Shown here piece after piece: positions 50,141 through 59,368 of a DNA stretch of 64,000 bases. The DNA comes from Nocardia yamanashiensis NBRC 100130 (GTDB lineage Bacteria; Actinomycetota; Actinomycetes; Mycobacteriales; Mycobacteriaceae). A program made the position numbers and the translations under genes. Position 1 is the first letter of the stretch. Each line of letters starts with the position of its first letter. The notes under the pieces were generated by a model. It was not told the DNA's origin. It did no database searches and saw only the letters and a program-made list of their open reading frames with translations. The stretch lies in contig NZ_BDCD01000009.1 of NCBI RefSeq assembly GCF_001613325.1, forward strand, positions 1-64,000. The letters are read 5' to 3'.

Positions 50141-52855
50141 TCAGCCGGCCGTCTCCGTCAAGGTCGGTAGCAGGGCTGCCAGGTCGCCGCGGGAACTGAT
50201 GCCGAGTTTCGGGAAGATGCGGTGCAGGTGGGTGCTGACCGTGCGGTGGGAAAGGTAGAGGCGCTGGCCGATTTCGCGGTTGGTCAGGCCCTGGGCGGCC
50301 AGCTGGGCGATGCTCAGTTCGTGCGGGGTGAGGCGCTCGCGGGCGTCCGGATCGCGGTTCGGGCTGGATTCGCCGGCGCTGCGCAGTTCCAGGCGTGCGC
50401 GTTCGCTCCAGGCGGTGAAACCGAGGGCGTCGAAAGTCTCACGCGCCGTGCGCAAATGGGTGCGTGATTCGACCACCCGGCGCTGGCGGCGCAGCCATTC
50501 GCCGTAGGCCAGGTGCAGGCGGCCGCGTTCGGCGGGCCAGCCGGTGAGATCCGCGGCCAGCGCGGTCGCGAACAGTTCGGCGGCCGCGTCACCAGCGAGA
50601 ACCGCACGTGCGTAACGCATTCCGATGTGCAGGGCGGGCGATGAGGTGGCCGCCGCCGTGACCTCCAACTCGCGCAGCAGCTCCGTCATGGCGTCGGCGC
50701 GCCCGGCCCGCACCGCCGCCTCGGCGAGCTCGGTGAGGAAATACGCGCCCAGCGCCGGAGAATGCGACGGGTCGCGCGGGTCGTGAATCCGCATCAGATC
50801 GGTGAAAGCGTCCTCGAACCGGCCCTCGCCGAGCGAGATCAGACCGCGGGTGAGCTGCACGGTCGCCAGCACCGGGCGCGCGCCGGCCGCCAATCCGATG
50901 CGCTCGGCCTCCGCCGCCAGCTCGACCGCCCGCACGTAATCACCACGCAGCGCGGCGATTTCGGCCTGCACGGCGATCACCACCGCGTGCATGAAGGGCG
51001 CACCGGTCTCCCGCGCGAAGGCCGCCGCCTCGGCCGCGATGGGCGCGGCGGCCGCGAGATCGCCGAGCCGGGCCAGGCTCCACGCCTCGATGGCCAGCGC
51101 CCGGCACAGCAGCCCCAGCCGCCCGGCGGAGCGGAAACCGGGTGCTGCGGCCGCCGCGAACTGAGCCGCGAGGTCGAACGCACCGACTTGATATGCCGCA
51201 CTGCTCAGGAAGTGATCCACTTCCGGGTCGCCGCCCATGCTCGCGGTTTGCCCGCGCAGGAACCCCAGTACCTGTTCGCCGCGTTCCAGCGGGGCCACGA
51301 TGGAGTCGATGGCCAGCTTGCGCGGATCGCCGTCCGGGATGCCGAGGCTGTCGGCGACGGCCAGCACCACGCGCCGGGTATCGGGTCCGGGCTCGGACCA
51401 GAAGCACCGCATGGCCGCGCCCCACAGGATGCGCAAGGCCGGATCCGGATATCCGTCGGCGGCGACGGCCGTGGCCAGCGCCGCCAGTTCGGCTATGCGC
51501 GTGGGACTTTCGCGCATACCGTCCTCGAAGCCGCTGAGCAGCCACTTCGCGGTGGCCTCCTGCTCGGCGGTGAGAGGGAGGGCGCGCGCGGCATCGACCA
51601 GCCGGTCGGCAGTGCCACGATGACCGGAGTCGACGGCCAGTTCCGCCGCGCGCAGCAGGCGATCCGCGCGCCGGGCGGGGGTGGCGCTGAGCGCGGCCGC
51701 GCGTTCCAGCGCGGCGATCGCACCGCCCCGGTGCCGGGAACGTTCGGCGGCCGCCTCCAGCGCGGCCGCCACGTCCTCGTCCGCACCGGCGGCGCCCGCC
51801 GCCAGATGCCACACCCGGCGGTCCGGTGCGTCGGTCAGCAGTTCGGCGAGTGCCAGGTGCGCCTTCCGGCGATCCTCGGGCGAGGCCGCCGCGACCAGGG
51901 CCGAACGCACCAGCGGATGGCGGAAAGTGACTGTGCCGGAGTCGATCTGGATCAAACGCGCCTGCACCGCCGGGGCGAGCACATCTGCCGTCACCTCCGA
52001 GCCGAGCAGGATCGCGGCCGCGGCGAGAGTTTCGGCCAGCGCTCCGTCGTCATCCAGCGCGGCGACGAGCAGCGCCGATCGGGTGCGCGGGGGCAGCATC
52101 GCGCCGCGTGCCGAGAATGCCCGTTCGAGACGTTCGGTCAAAGGCAAGGTGTCGGCGGACTCCGCGAGATCCGTTATCGCCGTGGGAAGTTCGCTCAGCG
52201 CCAGCGGATTGCCGTGCGCTTCGGCGAGCACCCGGCGGCGGGCCTGGGCACTCAACCCGGGAGCGATGCTGTCCAGCAACGCATGCGCGTCATCGTCGGG
52301 CAGCGGGCCGAGTCGCATGACGCTCAGTTCGGCCTCGTGCAACGCCGAACCGGTGCCGGTCCGTGCGGTGGCGAGCATGGCGACGGGCTCGGACTCGATG
52401 CGGCGCGCCACGAACGCGAGCACCTCGGCACTCGCGGGATCGAGCCAATGCGCATCCTCGGCCACCACCAGCAGCGGCTGCTCGGCCGCCAGATCCGTGA
52501 GCAGCGTCAGCGCCGCCAGCCCCACCAGATGCGGGCTCGGTTCATCGATCACATCCGACATGCCCAGCGCGGTTGTCAGCGCCTCCAACTGACGAGCGGG
52601 CAACCCGTCGAACGCCCGGCGCAGCGGATACAGCAGCCGATGCAATCCCGCGAAGGTGAGCCCGTGCTCCGCCTCCACCCCGCTGGTCCGCAACACCCGC
52701 ACCCCCGCGGCCGCCGCATCCCGCACCGCTGCCTCGACCAGCGCCGACTTCCCGATCCCCGGTTCCCCTTCGATGAGCACCCCGCTCCGCCCATCGGTTC
52801 CGGTCACGAGCGCGCCGAGTTCCTTCAGCTCACTGTCTCGTCCGAACATCGGCAT
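50141..52855 (-). CDS. LAL-type LuxR regulator with AAA ATPase domain, 904 aa
   Basis: The Walker A G30-E-P-G-I-G-K-S37 lies in an AAA/NB-ARC-like N-terminal domain; LLVVAEDAHWLDPASAEVL is the Walker B region. A long helical TPR-like middle part spans about 350-820. The C-terminal LuxR HTH is LTPHELSIAQLAAQGLTNREIGQRLYLSHRTVSTHLHRIFPKLG. Large ATP-binding LuxR regulators (MalT-like) respond to ligands and often control catabolic or secondary-metabolite genes. ATG 52855 has AGGAGG at about 12 nt. The likely target is the divergent or neighbouring genes, but no operator was identified. Confidence 0.93.
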   Translation of the reverse strand: MPMFGRDSELKELGALVTGTDGRSGVLIEGEPGIGKSALVEAAVRDAAAAGVRVLRTSGVEAEHGLTFAGLHRLLYPLRRAFDGLPARQLEALTTALGMSDVIDEPSPHLVGLAALTLLTDLAAEQPLLVVAEDAHWLDPASAEVLAFVARRIESEPVAMLATARTGTGSALHEAELSVMRLGPLPDDDAHALLDSIAPGLSAQARRRVLAEAHGNPLALSELPTAITDLAESADTLPLTERLERAFSARGAMLPPRTRSALLVAALDDDGALAETLAAAAILLGSEVTADVLAPAVQARLIQIDSGTVTFRHPLVRSALVAAASPEDRRKAHLALAELLTDAPDRRVWHLAAGAAGADEDVAAALEAAAERSRHRGGAIAALERAAALSATPARRADRLLRAAELAVDSGHRGTADRLVDAARALPLTAEQEATAKWLLSGFEDGMRESPTRIAELAALATAVAADGYPDPALRILWGAAMRCFWSEPGPDTRRVVLAVADSLGIPDGDPRKLAIDSIVAPLERGEQVLGFLRGQTASMGGDPEVDHFLSSAAYQVGAFDLAAQFAAAAAPGFRSAGRLGLLCRALAIEAWSLARLGDLAAAAPIAAEAAAFARETGAPFMHAVVIAVQAEIAALRGDYVRAVELAAEAERIGLAAGARPVLATVQLTRGLISLGEGRFEDAFTDLMRIHDPRDPSHSPALGAYFLTELAEAAVRAGRADAMTELLRELEVTAAATSSPALHIGMRYARAVLAGDAAAELFATALAADLTGWPAERGRLHLAYGEWLRRQRRVVESRTHLRTARETFDALGFTAWSERARLELRSAGESSPNRDPDARERLTPHELSIAQLAAQGLTNREIGQRLYLSHRTVSTHLHRIFPKLGISSRGDLAALLPTLTETAG

Positions 52856-52929
52856 GGGTAGCGCTCTCCTCCTGGCCCGTCCACGACATACGAACCGGTC
52901 GCGACATTACCCAAGCGCAACCACGAGCA

Positions 52930-52985
52930 GCACCCGCCACGGTGTGCACGATGGCATGCGGTGGCGGGTGCGATGGCACGCGGTG
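52930..52985. repeat. Inverted and direct repeats in the LuxR/MFS intergenic region
   Basis: gcacccgccac (52930-52940) pairs exactly with gtggcgggtgc (52961-52971) around a 20-nt loop. The 15-mer cgatggcatgcggtg (52949-52963) recurs with one change at 52971-52985, a 22-bp period. The 276-bp gap 52856-53131 holds no convincing gene. The structure may be the MFS terminator or a regulator site for the LuxR gene. Confidence 0.55.
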
Positions 52986-53131
52986 CTCGGCCCGTGTGCA
53001 GTTGCTGGTGCGTTCGCACACGGCGCGCGATGTTCATGGTCGATGCGTTGTGTTGGGCGCTTCGACGCGCGGGAGTGGTGCTCGGCCCGCGGGTGGCGCC
53101 GCGCGACGGCGGGCGGCGGCGAGTGCGTCCG

Positions 53132-54655
53132 TCAGGCGTTCGTCGGCTCGGATTCGACTGCGGTGTCGGACCAGTCGGGTTGTGCGGCGGGCCGGATCAG
53201 CAGTAGGGCCAGTACGCCGCCCAGCAGGCCCACGATGCCCGATACGGCCAGGACACTCTGGACCCCGGCCACGGCGGCGGTGTGGGTTGCGTCCGTCACG
53301 GCCGCCCGCAAAGCCGCTGGAGCCTCGGCGGTCAGCAATCCCGCGCGTCCACCGGCCACCGCCCGCGCCGCCGCGGCCGGATCGGCGAAGGCATCGTCGG
53401 TAAGGATCCGCTGCGCGCGGGCGGTGAAAACACTGCCCAGCGCCGCGGTTCCGAATGCCATGCCCAGCTGCTGGGCGGTGCTGACCGCACCGGTCGCCAT
53501 GCCGCCGCGTCGCGGTTCGACCGCCGCCATGGTCGCCGAACCCAGTGTGGCGGTGGCGGCTCCGACGCCCGCCCCGATCAGCAGGAAGCCGGGCACCAGC
53601 GCCGGCCAGCTCGCATCGCCGTGCATCAGCAGCGCACCGACCACGCCACCCAGGCCGATGAGGAGCAGTCCGCTGCCGATGATCCGCCCGGGGTGCATGG
53701 CGTGCAGGTATCGCCCGAATCCGGCCGACACCGCGAAAGCCATTGCGGACAAGGGCAATCCGATCAGCCCGGTTTGGATCGGCGTCCTACCCTGATCCGA
53801 CTGCAACCAGATGGAGGTGTACATCAGCGCGGCGAACGCGGCGAAGAACAGTGTGACCGCCGCGATCAGCACCCCGGCGAAGGAACGCTGCCGCAGCAGC
53901 GCCAGCTCGAGCATGGGTTCCGCGACCCGCCGTTCGACCACCACGAACACCGCCAGCGCGGCCGCCGACACCAGGAACATCGACCACGCGCCGGTATCGG
54001 ACCAGCCGTGTTCATTGGCACGGATCAGTGCGTAGGTTGCCGTCGCGGCCGCCACCGCGAAACTCGCCATGCCCGCGAAATCGATTCGGGCACGGTGGGT
54101 TTCCTCGCCGCCCCGGAACACCCACCACCCCAGCGCGATGACGCCCACACTCACCGGCAGGTTCACGAAGAAGATCCACCGCCACCCCGCCGCCTCGGTC
54201 AGCACCCCGCCGACGATCGGCCCGACCGCCGAGGACGCGCCCGCGACCGCACCCCACATGCCGTACGCGATGCCACGCTCCCGGCCGTCGTAGGCGCGAT
54301 TCAGCATGGGAAACGTGGTGGCCGCCATGGCGGCGGCCCCGATGCCCTGCGTCACCCGGGCGGCGATCAGCACCGCCGAGTTCGGCGAAATCCCGCACAC
54401 CAGTGACGATGTCGCGAACATCGCCAGTCCCGCCAGATAGATCCGCCGATGCCCGAACGAATCCGCGATCGAGCCCGCCCCCAGCAGCAGCGCGGCCATG
54501 GCCACGGCGTAGGCGTTCACCACCCATTGCAGGGAGCCGAAGGACGCGCCGAGATCGGCCGCCATATCGGGCAGGGCGACGTTCACGATGGTGACGTCGA
54601 TGAGCAGCATGAAGGTGCCGAGGCAGATGGTCAGCAGCGGAAGCCATTTGCGCAT
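53132..54655 (-). CDS. DHA2-type MFS drug exporter, 14 TM, 507 aa
   Basis: An EmrB/QacA-like exporter. TM1 has TICLGTFMLLIDVTIVNVALPDMAADLGAS and motif A is LLGAGSIADSFGHRRIYLAG. Motif C is GAVAGASSAVGPIVGGVLTEAAGWRWIFFVNLPVS. Fourteen hydrophobic segments are counted, and the end is a polar tail DWSDTAVESEPTNA. ATG 54655 has AAAGGA at about 10 nt. It is divergent from a double Lrp-type regulator 102 bp away, its likely controller. The substrate is unknown. Confidence 0.92.
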   Translation of the reverse strand: MRKWLPLLTICLGTFMLLIDVTIVNVALPDMAADLGASFGSLQWVVNAYAVAMAALLLGAGSIADSFGHRRIYLAGLAMFATSSLVCGISPNSAVLIAARVTQGIGAAAMAATTFPMLNRAYDGRERGIAYGMWGAVAGASSAVGPIVGGVLTEAAGWRWIFFVNLPVSVGVIALGWWVFRGGEETHRARIDFAGMASFAVAAATATYALIRANEHGWSDTGAWSMFLVSAAALAVFVVVERRVAEPMLELALLRQRSFAGVLIAAVTLFFAAFAALMYTSIWLQSDQGRTPIQTGLIGLPLSAMAFAVSAGFGRYLHAMHPGRIIGSGLLLIGLGGVVGALLMHGDASWPALVPGFLLIGAGVGAATATLGSATMAAVEPRRGGMATGAVSTAQQLGMAFGTAALGSVFTARAQRILTDDAFADPAAAARAVAGGRAGLLTAEAPAALRAAVTDATHTAAVAGVQSVLAVSGIVGLLGGVLALLLIRPAAQPDWSDTAVESEPTNA

Positions 54656-54756
54656 ATGCCGGTGTCCTTTCCGGAGTGCGAACAAGTCGGCGTCGAGTCT
54701 CCGATCGCGAGGCATCGAAAGTCGCCTGTGCTCGGCCGCGACGTAGGATTCGTGCA

Positions 54757-55773
54757 ATGGCGGCCACTTCTCCGGCGGAAACTTCCATTCTCGAACCCCT
54801 CGATCTGGCGATCGTGCGCAAGCTGCAACTCGACCCGCGCGCGCCCTTCCGGCAGATTGCCGCTGAGCTGGGGCTGGCCGAGCAGACCATCGCCCGCCGC
54901 TACCGCCGCCTGCGCCGCGAGGGCCTGGTCCGGGTGATCGGTTCGGTCGATGCCCCCGCGCTCGGCGAGGACGACTGGCTGATCCGGGTGCGCTGCCGCC
55001 CCGAAGGCGCCGTGAAAGTGGCCGAGGCGCTGGCCCGCCGGGACGACGCCGCCTGGATCAGCATTGCCGCGGGCGGCGCGGAGGTCGCCTTCTCCCTGCA
55101 TCCGCGCACCCAGCAGGATCGTGACGACCTACTGGTGCAGCGCCTGCAGCGCACCGCCCCGGTTCTCGATATCACCGCCGCGCTGATCCTGCACCGCTTC
55201 GTCGGCCGCCACGCCATCGACTATCGCGGACGCCGAGACCTGCACTCCGGCAACAGATCCAGCGAGTCGGCGACGCGCACCGTCCACATCGAGGACACCG
55301 ATCGCGCACTGCTGGACCTGCTCGCGCACGACGGCCGCACCTCCTACGCCACCCTCGCCCGCGCCACCGGCCTGACCGAAGGCCGCGTCGTACGGCGCAT
55401 CGCCACCCTGCACGACGCCGGGATCCTCTACTTCGACCTCGATATCGCCCCGGCCGCAATGGGTTCCGGCATCGCCACCTTCCTCTGGCTCAATGTCGCT
55501 CCCGCCCAGCTCGATTCGATAGGCACCGCCATCGCCGACTTCGAGGAGACCACCTACACCGCCGCCGTCACCGGTCCTTTCAACATGTTCACCACGCTCT
55601 TCTGCGAAAGCACCCGAGCCCTGTACCACTTCATGTCCACCAAAATGGCCACCCTCCAGGGCATTCACAGTTTCGAACTCTCGCCGGTCCTGCGCCGCGT
55701 CAAGCAGGCCGGCACCATCACCCACGGCGACCTGCTGGCCCCGCCCGCGCCGCCCGCCCGCCGTAACCGCTGA
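54757..55773 (+). CDS. Lrp/AsnC-type regulator with two tandem modules, 338 aa
   Basis: The first HTH is LDLAIVRKLQLDPRAPFRQIAAELGLAEQTIARRYRRLRREGLVRV and the second, after about 160 residues, is DTDRALLDLLAHDGRTSYATLARATGLTEGRVVRRIATLHDAGILYF. Each is followed by a RAM-like alpha-beta domain, so this is two AsnC proteins fused end to end. The upstream TAGGAT lies 6 nt before the ATG, so a leaderless start is likely. It is divergent from the MFS exporter and probably regulates it in response to an amino-acid-like ligand. Confidence 0.9.
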   Translation: MAATSPAETSILEPLDLAIVRKLQLDPRAPFRQIAAELGLAEQTIARRYRRLRREGLVRVIGSVDAPALGEDDWLIRVRCRPEGAVKVAEALARRDDAAWISIAAGGAEVAFSLHPRTQQDRDDLLVQRLQRTAPVLDITAALILHRFVGRHAIDYRGRRDLHSGNRSSESATRTVHIEDTDRALLDLLAHDGRTSYATLARATGLTEGRVVRRIATLHDAGILYFDLDIAPAAMGSGIATFLWLNVAPAQLDSIGTAIADFEETTYTAAVTGPFNMFTTLFCESTRALYHFMSTKMATLQGIHSFELSPVLRRVKQAGTITHGDLLAPPAPPARRNR

Positions 55774-55825
55774 CCGCAACCCACGCAGATCGGCGAAGCG
55801 GGCGGGAACGCGTTACTGTCCGCCC

Positions 55826-56458
55826 GTGAAGTATCTCGTGGGTTGCACCCTGACCCTGTTGTTCGTGCCCGCGGTTTCGCCCGTGGCACAGGCGGATTCC
55901 GCCCCCTCCTGCGTCGAAACCCCGAACCCCGAAACCGCGGCCTGGCAATCCGCATGGGCCACCTACCAGGCCGCGGAATCCAATCCCTCGTCGGCGGATT
56001 CGTCTCGAACCGTCGATCTGCCCATCACCATCGACGCCCAGCTGGAGAAGGTCTGGGCGGTGTACTCGAACCTGCACAACGACATCGGCCGCCACCCCTT
56101 CCTGGCCGGTATCGCCACCCATCGCGACTGCACCGAAAACGGCGTTCGGACCATCGCTTTCACCGCGCTGGAAAACATCCCGATGGGCTCCGTCACCTAT
56201 CCCGCCAAAACCCAAGCCCAGCAACGCCTGTACCCCGCCGACCACTACTACCTCTCCGACAGCTACGACGACCCCGGCGTCTTCACCCATCAAAAGATCA
56301 CCTTCACCGACAACGGCGACGGCACCACCTCGGTGAACGAACACATAACCTTCACAACGAACCCGCTGCTGCTTTCTTTCACCGTGGAGAACGGCGTCTC
56401 ATCCCACCTCGCCTACCAAGCGGCGCTGAAACGCGACATCGAAAACGGCACCCTCTGA
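55826..56458 (+). CDS. Secreted SRPBCC-like lipid-binding protein, 210 aa
   Basis: Signal peptide MKYLVGCTLTLLFVPAVSPVAQA|DS. The mature part has a helix-grip (START/SRPBCC-like) pattern: RTVDLPITIDAQLEKVWAVYSNLHNDIGRHPFLAG, then AQQRLYPADHYYLSDSYDD and QKITFTDNGDGTTSVNEHITFTTNP. GTG 55826 is the start. Such domains bind hydrophobic ligands in a cleft. It follows the Lrp regulator by 52 bp and could be in the same transcript. Ligand unknown. Confidence 0.75.
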   Translation: MKYLVGCTLTLLFVPAVSPVAQADSAPSCVETPNPETAAWQSAWATYQAAESNPSSADSSRTVDLPITIDAQLEKVWAVYSNLHNDIGRHPFLAGIATHRDCTENGVRTIAFTALENIPMGSVTYPAKTQAQQRLYPADHYYLSDSYDDPGVFTHQKITFTDNGDGTTSVNEHITFTTNPLLLSFTVENGVSSHLAYQAALKRDIENGTL

Positions 56459-56462
56459 ATGA

Positions 56463-57236
56463 TCAGTCGGGCCAGACCGGCTGCCGCTTCTCCAGGAATG
56501 CCTGCATGCCCTCTTTCGCGCCCGGGAGTTGGGATGCGGCTGCCATGACTTCGATGGCTATGGCGTAGGCGTCTGCTTCGGGGCGGTCCAGTTGGGCGTA
56601 GAGGGTGCGTTTGCCGAGGGCTTTGCTGGCGCGGCTGCCTCGGGTGGCGCGGGCGAGGAGGTCGGTGACGGTCGTGTCCAGTTGGTCGTCGGGGGCGACG
56701 GCGTTGATCAGGCCCCAGTCGAGGGCGGTGGCGGCGGTGATGGGGTCGCCGGTGAGGGCGAGTTCCATGAGTTGTTTGCGGGGGATGGCGCGGGCGACGG
56801 GGACGGCGGGGGTGTGGCAGAACCAGCCGCCTTTGCCGCCGGGGAGGGCGAATCCGGCGGAGGCGGCGGCTACGGCCAGGTCGCAGGAGGCTACGAGTTG
56901 GCAGCCGGCGGCGGTGGCGAGGCCGTGGACGCGGGCTATCACCACCTGCGGCACGGATTGGATGGTGCGCATCAGGTCGGTGCACAGTTCGAGCAGTTCG
57001 CGGACCTGGTCGATATCCCGTGCGGCTACGTCGGCGAAGTCGTGGCCGGCGGAGAAGACCGGGCCCGCGCCGGCGAGCACGATGCCGGTCGCGTCGGTGT
57101 CGGCGGCGGCGCGGAATGCGGTGCGGAGTTCGCCGAGATGGCCGGCGGACAAGGCATTCCGGCGGTCGGGGCGGTTCATGGTGATGTGAATGGTGTCGCC
57201 GTCACGCACGGCGAGCACGTGCTCGTACAGTGCCAT
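56463..57236 (-). CDS. Enoyl-CoA hydratase/isomerase-family protein (ECHDC3-like), 257 aa
   Basis: A crotonase fold: RPDRRNALSAGHLGELRTAF, VLAGAGPVFSAGHDF (oxyanion hole) and VHGLATAAGCQLVASCDLAVAAASAGFALPGGKGGWFCHTPAVPVARAIPRKQLMELALTG. The two glutamates that catalyse hydration in crotonase are missing: Gln stands in GCQLV and Gly in PGGKGG. This is the pattern of the ECHDC3-type group, so another reaction or a binding role is likely. ATG 57236 is chosen; a longer frame exists upstream. It is convergent with the SRPBCC gene (4-bp gap). Confidence 0.88.
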   Translation of the reverse strand: MALYEHVLAVRDGDTIHITMNRPDRRNALSAGHLGELRTAFRAAADTDATGIVLAGAGPVFSAGHDFADVAARDIDQVRELLELCTDLMRTIQSVPQVVIARVHGLATAAGCQLVASCDLAVAAASAGFALPGGKGGWFCHTPAVPVARAIPRKQLMELALTGDPITAATALDWGLINAVAPDDQLDTTVTDLLARATRGSRASKALGKRTLYAQLDRPEADAYAIAIEVMAAASQLPGAKEGMQAFLEKRQPVWPD

Positions 57237-57441
57237 GTTCCGACGGTAGCCCGGGTGGGAACGTGCGGACCGGAAAAACGGGTGAGCGGCCTCGAACATC
57301 AAAAAATTTACTCATGCTAACGAGGTTGGGGGAGAATGTCGTGCCCCCGATTCCTGTGGCCTGCCCGGTCGCGGCCGGGGACCTCAAGATTGCCGTTCGG
57401 GCTGTCGGATTCGGACGGCCGGGGGGATCGATGAGAGGGAG

Positions 57442-59358
57442 ATGGCTCGCGTGGGACTGTCGCTGCTGCCTGCGCTGGCGGCGGACGAGGAAGTCGCGCC
57501 CCGAACGGTAGCGCACCGTCCGTATCGAATCGGCCTGATCGGTGGAATCGCCGCCGCCGCAATTCTTTTCACGTTTGGCGGTTGGGAGCGGCGCTGGATC
57601 GCCGACGATGGTTTGACCGTGCTCCGTACGGTGCGGAATCTGCTGGCGGGCAACGGCCCGGTGTTCAATGCGGGTGAGCGCGTCGAAGTGAACACCAGCA
57701 CGGCCTGGACGTACCTCATCTGGTTCGGCAGCTGGGTGACGCGGGCGCGACTGGAGTACGTGGCGGTGGGCAGCGGCCTGATCCTGTCGGTCGTGGCCAT
57801 TGTCGCCGCCATGCTGGGCACTGCTCGGCTGTGGGGCGGCGCTCGCGCCGGATTGTTGCTTCCGGCAGGCGTTCTCGTCTATATCGCCCTGCCTCCCGCC
57901 CGCGACTACGTCACCTCTGGACTGGAATCCAGTCTGGTCGTCTGCTGGCTGGCAGTGCTGTGGCGCGGGCTCATCACCTGGAGTCGTTCGGAAAAGCCCG
58001 GGATGACAAGCTCTCTCGCGTTGGCATTCCTCGCGGGCCTGGCACCGCTGGTCAGACCGGAACTCGTACTTGTCGGCGCACCAGCGGTTTTCATGATCTG
58101 CTGTGCTCCGCTGCCGGAGAGCCGATCGCGGCCATGGCTATTCCGCGTAGCGACCGTGGTGGCGGCAGGTCTCGTGCCGGTGAGCTACCAGATCTGGCGG
58201 ATGGGCTACTACGGACTGCCCTACCCGAACACCGCCGTAGCCAAGGACGTGAGCGGCTCGAAATGGCGGCAGGGACTCGTCTATCTCTGGAATTTCGTCG
58301 GCCCCTACTGGCTATGGGTGCCCCTGGTCATACTGGGCGTCGCCGCCCTGTTCGCACTCCGATCCTGGCTGTCGGACGTTGTTTCGCTGATCTTCGCAGA
58401 CGTGAAACCGACTGCGCGCGAAGTGATTCGCGGAATCCGCACCTGGCTCCGAACACCGTCCGCCGTGGTCACGCTGATGCTCGGCGCAGGTCTGCTGCTG
58501 ACCCTCTACGAACTTCGCGTCGGCGGCGATTTTATGCACGGCCGTATGCTGCTGCCCCCACTGTTCTGCCTGCTACTGCCGGTCATGGTGCTACCGCTGA
58601 AAGCAATTGCCGAGCATCAAAATTCGCGCCACGGCCGCCTGGCAGCAGCGGGAGCATTCTCCGCCATCGCAGGCTGGGCGCTGCTCGCCGCGGACGTGAC
58701 CGCCATCGAAACCCCCAACGCGATAACCCCTTCCGGCATCGCCGACGAACGCCTCTACTACGCCCGCTCCACCGGCCACCCCCACCCGATCCGCGCCGAG
58801 GACTACCTGGACTACCCGCGCATCCGTCCCATGCTCCGCGAGGTCGCCCGCCACCCGGACGGCGGCCTGCTCATCAACACCCCCTCCTTCCAGGACTGGC
58901 GAACGGTCCCGCCCCACAACCCGGACGCCACCGCCCCCAACACCGTGTTCTACATGAATCTCGGCATGATCAGCATGAACCTCCCCCTGGAAGTCCGCGT
59001 CCTCGATCCGATGGGCCTGGCCTACCCGCTCGCCGCCCACACCTTCCGTTTCCCCGACGCCCGAATCGGCCACGACAAGAACCTCGACTCCGACTGGGCG
59101 GTCGTGGACGCCGGCATGGCGACCGAGCACCCCCGCCTGCCCTGGTATCTCGACGAAGGCTGGACGACCCGCATCCGAACAGCCCTGTCCTGCCCCGAAA
59201 CCCGCGACCTGCTGGCCTCCACCCGAGCACCCCTGACCTTCGACCGCTTCCGCCGCAATATCCACCGATCACTGAGTTACGCCGGCTACCGCATCGACCG
59301 CGTCCCCGAGTTCGAGATAGAGCGCTGCCGCCTGCAGCCGGCTCGCACAGCATCGTGA
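57442..59358 (+). CDS. aftB: AftB-type arabinofuranosyltransferase, 638 aa
   Basis: A GT-C membrane enzyme. The motif RRWIADDGLTVLRTVRNLLAGNGPVFNAGERVEVNTSTAWTYL holds the catalytic Asp pair D55-D56 and closely follows M. tuberculosis AftB (Rv3805c), which adds terminal beta-1,2-arabinofuranose to arabinogalactan and lipoarabinomannan. About ten membrane helices cover residues 30-420, then an extracytoplasmic domain of about 200 residues. In mycobacteria aftB sits in the arabinogalactan locus with ubiA and glfT; none of those genes is here, so this may be a paralogue or a moved copy. AGAGGGAG precedes the ATG. Confidence 0.88.
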   Translation: MARVGLSLLPALAADEEVAPRTVAHRPYRIGLIGGIAAAAILFTFGGWERRWIADDGLTVLRTVRNLLAGNGPVFNAGERVEVNTSTAWTYLIWFGSWVTRARLEYVAVGSGLILSVVAIVAAMLGTARLWGGARAGLLLPAGVLVYIALPPARDYVTSGLESSLVVCWLAVLWRGLITWSRSEKPGMTSSLALAFLAGLAPLVRPELVLVGAPAVFMICCAPLPESRSRPWLFRVATVVAAGLVPVSYQIWRMGYYGLPYPNTAVAKDVSGSKWRQGLVYLWNFVGPYWLWVPLVILGVAALFALRSWLSDVVSLIFADVKPTAREVIRGIRTWLRTPSAVVTLMLGAGLLLTLYELRVGGDFMHGRMLLPPLFCLLLPVMVLPLKAIAEHQNSRHGRLAAAGAFSAIAGWALLAADVTAIETPNAITPSGIADERLYYARSTGHPHPIRAEDYLDYPRIRPMLREVARHPDGGLLINTPSFQDWRTVPPHNPDATAPNTVFYMNLGMISMNLPLEVRVLDPMGLAYPLAAHTFRFPDARIGHDKNLDSDWAVVDAGMATEHPRLPWYLDEGWTTRIRTALSCPETRDLLASTRAPLTFDRFRRNIHRSLSYAGYRIDRVPEFEIERCRLQPARTAS

Positions 59359-59368
59359 CCGGGCCGGA

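Noticed and set aside
50762..52861. Long plus-strand frame antisense to the LAL regulator
   Set aside because: It is a shadow of a gene with Walker A, Walker B and LuxR HTH motifs.
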